A stretch of 64,000 nucleotides of DNA, from the NCBI GenBank assembly GCA_050084515.1, contig CM114274.1, forward strand, positions 36,146,001 through 36,210,000, in the 5' to 3' direction. Every line of letters begins with the position of its first letter. Position 1 is the first letter of the stretch. The notes below the pieces were generated by a model. That model was not told the origin of the DNA and ran no database searches. It worked only from the letters and a program-made list of their open reading frames with translations. The DNA is from Blasia pusilla. Taxonomy: Eukaryota > Marchantiophyta > Marchantiopsida > Blasiales. Below, in pieces: positions 47,001 to 56,070 of the stretch. The position numbers and the translations under genes were made by a program.

Positions 47001-47166
47001 TTGTAAGCAGCGGGTCTCCATAGCGTTGCAACGTGCCCAGGCTAATGGGATTTTGCGGTGGGCTCAGGCTGTGGGAGACGCCGGCGCTAGAGGCCCACTT
47101 AGTAGTAGTCATAGCTCTCTTGTTGTTGCTGATATTGTCTCTACTGTTGGTGAGTTTCGTCGTTAG
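44057..47166 (+). pseudogene. RLE-type LINE: C2H2 finger, RT, restriction-like endonuclease
   Basis: This non-LTR retrotransposon coding region is broken by several frameshifts. Order: a C2H2 finger at 44137-44200 (CPCCPKFF...IRNHLAAKH); a long frame at 44220-45461 with RT blocks LSKEGGGIRPIAIGEVLLRL, HQFGVATPAGCE and LQVDVENAFNSISR (motif A aspartate); after frameshifts, RDDTHIVGP near 45550 (motif C, normally xADD); a thumb-like part to 46104; then DPLGVHLARC, GERIATHDA and, in the 46639-47166 frame, RADLYM, VVVADVIVTDP and VKKTHIYNRL...IFIPLAIEM. The HxxxC plus R...PD/D...K layout is the PD-(D/E)xK endonuclease that nicks the target before reverse transcription. No APE endonuclease is seen. 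Upstream C2H2 plus downstream RLE is the R2-like layout. It cannot be active as read. Confidence 0.85.
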
Positions 47167-47290
47167 GGGGGAATGCCCCCTTCTTCCTTTTCTGGTCTTG
47201 TTGTGGCCTTCAGGTTGACTCTTTGATTCCCCCTCTTTCGTACTTCCAATGGGTTTTCCATCACTCGTTTTTATCGAAGTGCATCTTTTC
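47167..47290 (+). repeat. LINE 3' untranslated end
   Basis: After the stop at 47166 the sequence GGGGGGAATGCCCCCTTCTT through ATGGGTTTTCCATCACTCGT is matched by the inverted copy ending near 63640, where similarity stops at the same point. This places the 3' end near 47280. No poly(A) tail is visible. Confidence 0.6.
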
Positions 47291-48036
47291 CCTTCGTCGA
47301 GAGGAGGCACCAGACTTTGCAGAGAGTGCTTACAAGCTTTAGAGAGCGTGGCAGCGGACAGAGAGACTGGGACTCGGGCGATGGCGGAAAGCGCGGAGAA
47401 GAGGGAGAGGGTGCTATCTATCCCTTACGACTAAGTGGTCAGATACAATGCTCCATTGCATGTGTCGGATGCTGGGCTTCTCTAGAGAACGGACATGTCG
47501 AAGAGAGCCCCAGGGAAACCGACACACAGACACACACATCCGTGACGTTCGTGCTATTGACCTGGCTACGGAGCCCATGCGAGTGCGGGTGCGCCATCGT
47601 AGCAGCTCAAGATACGTGACAGACGCGCTAGTCAAGCATTGCAACAGCTCAATGTTGGTCATGGCAGGGTCGACTAATTCCTAACGGACAGTCACACGGT
47701 TCAGATGTACATGATATCTCTTCTTTCAGATTCTCGCTCTTTCGATTCCACAATCGCCTGGGATTCGCAGCGTACCGAGTGAATGGGTTCTCGAGCATCT
47801 AGATCACCGGAGCGCGGTACAACCACGGGAGCGTGCAGGGAGTAAGCTCGTTCGTTCACATTCACATACTACAAGATCCCCCCGAACATCCCGACGAGGG
47901 TCCGAAGCAACTCCTGAGGTGAAAGATGCGTCCGGGAACGTAGAGACGATACCAGCACACGAACAGAACGATAAGCCGCAAGGGAGCCTCAGCGCGAAGG
48001 ATCATCATAGCGAGAGGCATGGCATTCATTACCTAC
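47291..48036. other. no assignable gene
   Basis: Several plus- and minus-strand frames of 60-100 codons, none with a motif. The third exon of the CASP-like gene would be expected here on the minus strand but was not recognised. Confidence 0.4.
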
Positions 48037-48438
48037 CTGGTCGGAGAGGAAGCCCATCCACACGTAGCAATGGCTGGAGGTCAAGCTGCACTTTCAGCAA
48101 AGGGACCAAATAGCTTGAAAGAAGCAGTACCTGACGACAATCCAATTCGCGTACACGTAGGCCTTGCAAAGGAGTCATATACATTGTCAGTTCGGAACTA
48201 AGATCACGAAGGCGAGTAGTGATTGGCATCCGTAGTGCGTGTCCCATTTAACATCCGAGAGCTGCGACAGAACCGCTTACACGAGAGCCATGACGTTGGT
48301 GTACTCTGCTTGCTTGGCGATGGTGACCGGGAGATTGAAGGGGAGGACGAAGAAGTGAGTCTGCTTATCCGTGACCATCACAGCAAGAGCTGTAGTGCAC
48401 AGCGCCATCGCTGACAATCGCAGCAGAATGCCCGCCAT
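48037..48438 (-). pseudogene. CASP-like membrane protein, first two exons
   Basis: CASP-like (CASPL) proteins are four-helix plasma-membrane proteins related to those that build the Casparian strip. Exon 1 (48438-48283) encodes MAGILLRLSAMALCTTALAV then MVTDKQTHFF and ends ...YTNVMAL. It is a first transmembrane helix with the family Arg near its start and the typical VMxTDKQT after it. Exon 2 (48162-48037) encodes AYVYANWIVVRYCFFQAIW and ends VWMGFLSDQ, where the helix-3 Asp-Gln is a family hallmark and a common splice point. Phases agree and both exon lengths are multiples of three. Exon 2 has an in-frame TGA at codon 23 (about 48096-48094). No third or fourth helix exon was recognised. It is therefore a broken or incompletely read gene. 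Confidence 0.55.
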
Positions 48439-49020
48439 CCTGGCTTGTCTCGTAGTGGACTCATTTCCTACGTGCGATATCGAAACGCTCCCAGCACCAG
48501 CGCTGTACCCATTGCTTGCATCCCGTGTCCCTTTTCATTGCCGCGGATTGTGAGATCGCAACACTGCACACCTCCTCCGCTCGACTCCAACGTCTTTGCG
48601 GGTTCCAACAGCGATCGATCGTTCACGAGTAAATCACGAATACCTCGTCCCCTCCTCCTCTTCTCACCTCACCCCAACGACCGCACCCTTCCTCGAATTT
48701 TGCCTGGAGCTCACTGGACCGATATCGTCCACGACGGCGATGACAATCGTTCACGCCGAGGTTCACGCGCCACAGCCGGGTGCCTGCGAATCGCTAGCTA
48801 GCCCTCTCCCAGCGAAATCACGAGCTTCCTGTCGACCAGCCCGGGCGCAATTTATGAGGCGACGGGGTCGGTCATATTTGAATGCAAGAGAATACTCGCG
48901 GAGGAGAATCACGACATTCAAGAGAGCTCCACTCAGGCCACCTACAGAGTGTTACGACGGGTTTACCATGTGGATTAGCAAATGCTTCGGAGGAAGATAG
49001 GATTAGCGAGGGAGGTTTGG
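48439..49020. other. no assignable gene
   Basis: An in-frame extension upstream of the CASP-like ATG runs about 35 codons before a stop, so a longer N-terminus is possible. Plus-strand frames of 118 and 134 codons in this GC-richer part have no motif. Confidence 0.35.
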
Positions 49021-49038
49021 GAAGGTTGGATGAATGAA

Positions 49039-49598
49039 GATTAAGAATCATTTTTCGGATTAAGAAGAGCCTTTGTCTATCAGGGATTAGGGATTGGATG
49101 TTCTGAAATGTTCGGGCATCGGATTAGTTGCGTGTTTGGATTAGCTAAACGTAGGAGATAAAACCACACATTCCGAGTTCAAGCTTTTGACGGATAAAGA
49201 AGGCTCCCATATGTTCGGTGCGCAGAGCGAATGAGCTGAACTTCTATCTGAGTACGTTTTATACTATTATTAGTGCCGATTAAGAATCATTTTTCGGATT
49301 AAGAAGATTTCAGATTCCGGAATGTTCGGGCATTGGATTAGCTGAGTACGTTTTATACTATTATTAGTGCCGATTAAGAATCATTTTTCGGATTAAGAAG
49401 ATTTCAGATTCCGAAATGTTCGGGCATTGGATTAGCTGCGTGTTTGGATTAGCTAAACGTAGAAGATAAAGCCACACATTCCGGATTCAAGCTTTTGACG
49501 GATAAAGAAGGCTCCCATTTGTTCGGTGCGCAGAGCGAATGAGCTGAACTTCTACCTGACTACGGTTTATACTATGATTTGCAAGGTATGTATCTCTA
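49039..49598. repeat. three-copy tandem repeat with a deleted middle unit
   Basis: Units start with GATTAAGAATCATTTTTCGG at 49039, 49278 and 49372. Units 1 (239 bp) and 3 are nearly identical over about 230 bp, down to GGTGCGCAGAGCGAATGAGC. Unit 2 is only 94 bp and lacks about 145 bp between GGATTAGCTG and GAGTACGTTT. It lies directly upstream of the MULE-like gene and could be part of the transposon's terminal region. Confidence 0.85.
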
Positions 49599-49982
49599 CC
49601 CCTCAAATTTGTTTTTGTAGTGGGAGCAGAAGCTGGTTTCTCGTTCTGCCCTTTGTTTGATCAAAAGAAGTCTTCCTTAAACCTGAGTTGATGTATTTGA
49701 AATCATGTTGTACCTTACTAGTAGGGTTTCACTGATATATGAATGATACTAAGTATCGCTAAGTAATCCCTATGCATGCTTCGTGTGTTTTGGGTAATTT
49801 GGAGGAAATCTGCATGTCCGAACACAGACCTCACTGTGTTCTTGTTTTCTTCTTGTGCTTGGCAGCTTCTCAAAGCCCTCGCAAATCTTTATCCACTCTG
49901 TCACCATGGTGAAATACACAAAATATTCCACTACATTAGAATGTGATACTTTGCAGAACCCACCCTTGGTCCTTTTTTAAGA

Positions 49983-52900
49983 GAACACCTCATTTGGTAT
50001 GGTGACCGAAAGGAGGCATGGATTCATGTCAAAAGGGTACATGACTTCATCCGTGGTGAAGAATATAGACCGCATTTTCAGACTACTTTTCGAATCAGCA
50101 AGACTGATAAATCATGACACAAGAATCTTACCATTCGATATTGGTGCGCATATGGACCGCATGATTGTAGGGGTTCGGTTTGGACATCTTTGCCCAACGA
50201 GGTCTTTGACCCTAACATTCGTCGCATAGGGGGCAAGGGTAGCATGCCAGAAAACCAGAGCAAACGGATCCGCGTCTCAAGGACACGGATGCCAATTTCA
50301 CTTCGCTGTAATCTATCCAGTAGATCGTGATGGTTTCTGTATGATAAGGCATCTTCATTCAAACCATGTGGACAAGGAAGGTCGGATATGCCATGGTGAC
50401 TTGGATAAGACAGCAGATATTGCAAATGCAATTGTCGCCCCGAAACTAAGTTTGCACTGCATGGATTTTGTAGAGCGCTTGTTACGAGTGAATGTAAGCC
50501 CCAAGAATATCATGAAAGAGCAGAGGAGGTGGATTCGCATACACATCCGTGAAAACCCCAATCAGAAACATGCATGGGGTAGGGACGCCATGCTCAAGCA
50601 TCAAGACATACTAAATATTAAGCATTCTATGCGAAGGCGAGAAGGGGGATATGACGGAACCGATGACGCTACTGCAATTCATCACTGGGTACAAGCACAT
50701 CCTGAGAATGTAATTTACTACAGGGAGGCTATTTCCAAGTTGAACCAGTCCTTTTGCCTTGTACTTTCCACACCTTGGATGCTCCAGAATCTCTTAGAGC
50801 TAGGGAACGGCGGGGCCATCTCCATGGACGCAACCCATGGCACAAACACTTACGAGGTTAGTTGGCCTTGATCCTATCATTTGTTGTAGAATTGATGGAG
50901 CCATGGAGTAGGGAACCGGAAATGCTCCTACTTAAGGATTGTTTGAAATGCTGGAAATTTTGAACTTAGTGTAAAGTGTCTTCAAAGTATACATGATTCA
51001 AATGTGTGTTTTCCACTACTTTCAATGGACATTATAGGTGAGTCAATGCGTTTATCTTTATCAGTAACCATTCCATTTTGTGCGAATTTTCTTACATACA
51101 CCTTGGTGCCTGTTTTCATTTGTCTTCTATTCTTAACATTATGTTATGTGTGTTCACAGTATCAATTATTCACATTGCTGGGTTTTGATAAGTTCCAGAA
51201 TGGCCTGCCATTGGTATGGGCAATCCTACAACGACATCAACACGAAGATCTGATGGAGACCTTGTCCCAAATCAAGGACTGGGCACAGAGGAATATACAC
51301 TCGAGCCTGCAAGATACAGAGGCAAATGAATGGAAGCCTTCATGCTTCATTGTGGATGATTCGAAAGAGGAACAATCTACTATCCGAAATGTATTTCCAG
51401 GTGTCCCTATTGACCTCTGCCTATGGCATGTTCGCAAGAACTGGTTAAAGAATCTGCATCAACAAGTGCGTTGTCCAATTACAAAAGCGGACATGAATAG
51501 AGACTTGGGTGGTGTAATGTACTCACATGATGAAGGTATATCATCAATCAAACAGATAGTACACTTACATGCTTTTCTCTTTCCTGGATGGTTTCCTCCA
51601 CATACCGTTCAGTGACTAATAAATAATTTGCATATGCCATTGCAGATCCCATCGACGCCTCCTATCGGTTCATGCGCAAGTGGGTTGGATCAGAACAACA
51701 CTTTGTGAAGTACTATGGAAGCTACTAGCATCCAAAAAATTTTGAACTGGGCCAAGGGATACCGTAAGCACGCAAGGTCCAACCAAGATACGAATGCTGC
51801 AATCGAAAGGTGGCACCACACTCTAAAAATGCACCTAGCGTCCAGCATGCCCACCAAGCCAACAAGAAAACTGATATGGCTTGTGCAAATGCTCACTGGT
51901 GAAATAGAAGATTTCTTCTGGTACCTAGGCTTCTTGAAACGAGAAGGCATGGTGAGAAACAAGGCCATACAAAAAGTTATGCTCATGGCAATTAAAAGGG
52001 CAAATGACATACCGGATAATCATGTCACATTTGAATTGGTAGATGGGAGGAAATGTGCGAAGGTGAAAAGTATTTCAAAGCCAGATGTTTTGCATGATGT
52101 GGTCGACTACGATACAAGAGATGTTGCTTGTACATGTCCTCGTGCCAACGAAGGGTTCACTTGTAAACATCAGGTCTATTTTCATACAACTTTGATGTGA
52201 TTTAGGGTATTTACATCAGATTTCAGCAAGCTGAATTCCATCTGTTTTAACACACTCCGTTTGCAAGTAAAATGTCTTCTCCTCTGTGGCCACACAGAAG
52301 TTCAATTGTTGTCTTGCTTAGGAACTTGCTTTGGAAGCAAAGCGGGCGGGTTTGAAAATTTGGTGCAAGAGCCACACAAGGATGAATTACATGAAGAAGA
52401 TCAGGAAGACGAAGATGGAGATATTGTGGATGAGGGACAAGACCATGTGCTTGCTGAACCTACAGGAAGAGATCTGCCACCAAAAACCACCACCAAGGAT
52501 GTTCGAGACATCATGGAGAAATGCCTAAACGCTACCCTTGAGGTTCCATTCTCAGATATGCTCCTTGAACACTTGTTTTAACTAGTGCAGAAGGATTTAG
52601 ATTCAGTTTTGAACCTCAAGGCCAGGGTAGAGACTAACACTCACGTTAAAGGTAATGCTAATGACATTGCCACACACTTTCTTGAGCCGTTTGTGGGGAA
52701 TCCTGGAGAGAACCGTAGCCTGCGTAGGTGCCTGAATTGGCTAGACCGCTTGCATTTAAAACGAAGGTCTCGTAATCCTGTTAGAACTCAGCCGAGTTTC
52801 GAAGAGCACCAAGTGGAATCCTTCCACAGAGTGAGGAAAACTAAGTTTTTGAACATGGAGGCAGAAATGGAAGGACATGCATGTATTAGTTTGGACTTGG

Positions 52901-53154
52901 TGGCTCTATTGAGCCAAGTTGATGAGAACACGTCCCATGGCTTAAACGCAGATTCCCAATGGCCTTTGGTAAACAGCACACCTCATAGTACCTACAGGTC
53001 TGCCAGTGTTTCAAAGAGGACAAAAGTGGATATTATGCTTGATAGCCTTGCTAATTCATCTATTCCATTAGATTGTGAATTACACCCTGGAGCTATAGGA
53101 GAAACCAAAGACGCCATAATTATCTTGGACTCTCAAGAAGAAACTCTTGTGTGA
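49983..53154 (+). pseudogene. MULE transposase with SWIM finger, intron-containing, disrupted
   Basis: This is a Mutator-like (MULE) transposase or a domesticated relative. An N-terminal zinc-binding-like part (WCAYGPHDCRG, then GCQFHFAVIYPVDRDG) leads into the catalytic domain with MDATHGTNTYE (Asp at 50827), LFTLLGFDKF, CFIVDDSKEEQ (Asp at 51355), LCLWHVRKNWLKNL and TNAAIERWHHTLK (Glu at 51805), i.e. the D-D-E set. A SWIM finger CTCPRANEGFTCKH is at 52129-52170, and an acidic then basic C-terminal part runs to 53154. Introns with GT-AG borders are seen at 50857-51159 and 51536-51645, and probably after 52173. The gene is broken by a TGA at 50115, a frameshift near 50287, a frameshift near 51717 and a TAA at 52579. 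A long exon-intron transposase with many lesions suggests an old copy. No terminal inverted repeats were identified. Confidence 0.82.
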
Positions 53155-53957
53155 AAGCCAATTGAATCTCCTTTAATACTCTGAAGTATAGCGTTGTAAA
53201 GTCCTTGTAACACGAAGTAGGAGGTGTTACACGGGAACACATGATATACAGTGTTTTGCATGTTTTTAAATTGAACACATGAAAACATGTGTTCACCCCT
53301 TATTATGTTGTGCATTCTTGAATAAAAACTTTTGAATCATGTTTGGTTTCTACCGCGATGGCAGCTCTGACCAGATCCCATTCGGATCCCATGGACATTT
53401 TTGAATTTTATTTATGCACTTCATAACTAGGTCGGGCAGCCATACCGCGCGCGCGCGATTTCCACATCGGAGGCATAACCACGTACAGGGGGCGCAGTTA
53501 TACTGCGTCGTGTTCCACACCGTAGAGGCAAAACACCGCCACTTTGGTCATATAGAGATTCCTCTAAACTAGTTGTAACTAAGGGAGATAGGCTTGACTA
53601 GAAAAAAATGTTTTGGACACGCTCCCAACCCTACCCTCGAGCCATGTCCCTCTTCGTAAAGTTTTAGCGGCGTCGACCCTACCACAACTAACTTAGTTGA
53701 TCCTAAATTCGTCGCTAAAATAATCACGTGAAACGATTAGCCGTTAAATAATGTTGAAGTGCAACAACGACTTGTCTATAATACGCGTATGCGGTAATAT
53801 GTAATGAAACAAAGCATATGCAAGATGAACATCGAAGCTTTGGTGTTCATTTTGTTGAACACCTCACAAACAGTGTTCCGATTCCATGGATATGTACTAG
53901 GCCATGTTTAGAACCTCAATAAGTATAGAAGACCATCAGTAACAAACCAAATATACA
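53155..53957. other. no assignable gene
   Basis: Contains a short alternating CGCGCGCGCG run near 53447 and otherwise nothing recognisable. Confidence 0.4.
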
Positions 53958-54376
53958 CAAAAAGATTGTGGACAGGAGTGGCTTCGGTTGGTTGAATGCG
54001 ATAAGTGTGTGAAAATGTCAAACGCACAATGTACACAGCTCAACTCATAATATGCACTTCGAATTTTTTTAACATTACAGGCAATTGCAGAGTACAAGTG
54101 GGATTTCTTAAGTTACATCTAACCCTGGGGCAACCGGGGGGGAAAGGGATTAGCATACACAAAAAGATTGTCGACAGAAAAAGATTATTGACAGGAGTTG
54201 CTTCGGTTGGTTGAATGCGATAAGTGTGTGAAAATGTCAAACGCACAATGTACACAACACATACCACAGTATGCACTTCGAATTTTCATAAAATTATAGG
54301 CAATTGCAGAGTACATGTGGGATTTCTTAAGTTACATCTAACCCTGGGACAACCGGGGGGGAAAGGGATTAGCATA
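53958..54376. repeat. tandem duplication, 219-bp period
   Basis: The segment containing GCTTCGGTTGGTTGAATGCG through GGGGGGAAAGGGATTAGCAT occurs at about 53958-54156 and again at 54180-54376. Copies differ at few positions, so the duplication is young. Confidence 0.9.
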
Positions 54377-54377
54377 G

Positions 54378-54815
54378 AACATTTCCATCCTTCCCTCGTA
54401 TACATCCTGCATCCCGCATCTGCACAGAACAAATAAACAAGTTCACCTTTAGGGCATGCCAACATAAATTGCATAAATACAAGGACACCGTCATTGAAGT
54501 TACAGAAATAAGATTGTCTAACCTGTTGTAGCTTCGTGTTGTAGTGCTGAAGGAAGGTCTGCAAAACTGACAAACTCTAGCAGCCGCCATCCCATAAGGA
54601 ACAAAATTGCACACAAGATAGCCTCTGTTGGGGTCGTCATGGCAAAACTGCAAAAGTCCAAAAGCTGAAGCAGCTGCCGTCCCATAAGGAACAAAATTTA
54701 GCTTCCAATAGCCCCCAATGTCCATGGTATACCGATAGCCCCTGATGAACATTCCCACAACATTGGTAGTTGTTAGAAACTCCAACCATCCATCAATAAA
54801 CTCAAAGCATTCCAT
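54378..54815 (-). CDS. unrecognised ORF with an internal repeat
   Basis: From the ATG at 54815 the minus strand is open for about 146 codons: MECFEFIDGWLEFLTTTNVV, then GYRYTMDIGGYWKL. It contains two copies of NFVPYGxAAA about 30 residues apart (NFVPYGTAAASAFGLLQFC and NFVPYGMAAARVCQFC). At the DNA level the repeat is CCGTCCCATAAGGAACAAAATT. The 3' end runs into sequence next to the 219-bp duplication. I recognise no family. It lies downstream of the three-exon gene at 55047-55951 on the same strand and could be a separate gene or its neighbour's relic. Confidence 0.35.
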
Positions 54816-55046
54816 GGCAGATCAGTATGCACGCAGTAGGTTCATCCCCAAACAAAGTCTGATTTTATACAGAGTCTGCACAATTGCCAACAGCCAATCG
54901 AATTGCACACAATGTACCAACACATGTAAATTTACACTCTTGAGTAGGTTCAAAATATGTCTATAGTCTATCAAAATTGTGAAAGAAGTTTTAGAGGCAT
55001 TTTGTCTTGGTTCATGTCATTACATGATGAAGCTGCAGCTCTAATG

Positions 55047-55951
55047 TCACCCTGCAGGAGCTCCACTTGTGGACAAAGTTTCCATTTCTAACGCATCCAA
55101 TGCCGGAGTCGAGAAAAGGGGCAGCGGAGTAGAATGAAAGTCTCCGCCATCCACATCACCATGCTGGTCTTCACTTGGCACCGCTACCTCCGGCTGTATG
55201 TGTCCATCTCCACCCACCTAATTACCAGCCCAAGTGTTCCATCCCTAAATTAGCATTGTACGTTGCAGATTTTGAAGATCATCAATCTATCTAACAATAA
55301 TGTTTGAAAGGGATGAAACACAACCTGGTCACTTCCGCTAAGGACGCCATCATTGTCCAAGTTCACAGCAACCGCTACAGGGTGTCCATCTCCCGTCGGC
55401 GCCTGCTGAAAAGCCACATGAATGTGTGAGGCAAGTACAACTCTTCCAGAAAAAAGAAATATCTCAAAGGGTTTAGAATTGTTTTTGTTGTGTACCTGCA
55501 ATCCCGTCTCTAAGTCCGTCTTCTTCTTCATTTCGGCCAGCATGATCGTTCTCCTCCTTTTCAAGGACTCTTTAGTTCTCCCCGTAGGATACTTGGATCT
55601 CACAGTAGGCTCACCCTGCACCACCACTTGGTCCGGGCTAGGCGACTTACGGTATCCACGGGATGCTTGGCCTGCACTGGATACTACAGGATGAAGGCGA
55701 GGAGATTTCCTTGTATCACGCGTGACCCTGGAAGATTTCTCCATCATGGGCCTACCGGATCTAGAGGTGGGTCTTTGATTCCGTGGGTGCACAATGTTAG
55801 AGTCAATTGGCTCATCTGAAAATGCAGGCTCTACGTCAGGCCTAACCAACCTCTCCTCCATCCTCTGTGTTCCGGCAGAATCTGAAGTCCGGTGACCATC
55901 ATCTACAGAGTCTGAGTCACTGGAGTCCACAATCTCCATATCCACACCTCC
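55047..55951 (-). CDS. unrecognised three-exon gene, 230 residues
   Basis: Three exons join in phase with GT-AG borders: 55939-55496 (ATG at 55939), 55402-55325 and 55217-55047 (TGA). The product would be 230 residues. The N-terminus is acidic and serine-rich (MEIVDSSDSDSVDDGHR), the middle strongly basic (RKSPRLHP, GYRKSPSP, GRTKESLKRRRT), and the rest acidic and Pro/Thr-rich (APTGDGHPVAVAVNLDNDGV, VPSEDQHGDVDGGDFH). It appears disordered, with a likely nuclear localisation signal at KRRR. The reading frame is intact, unlike most frames nearby. An acceptor-like site at 55951 leaves open that an upstream exon exists. It lies between the MULE-like gene and the TPR gene fragment. No function is proposed. 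Confidence 0.6.
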
Positions 55952-56070
55952 CTGCACACATGTTCACCAAATGACCAATCATTTGAAATGCACAAGAGTA
56001 GAAACCATGCATAGAATGTACCAACTTAGCCTAATTTCAATGGAGAGGGATAATTCAATGACTAGAATGA

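Noticed and set aside
47448-47684. Possible universal-stress-protein-like frame
   Set aside because: Only a vague resemblance (ALVKHCNSSMLVMAGS); lacks the ATP-binding glycine motif and any joined exon.
53440-53470. CGCGCG run as a possible Z-DNA or regulatory site
   Set aside because: Only about five CG units and no associated gene.
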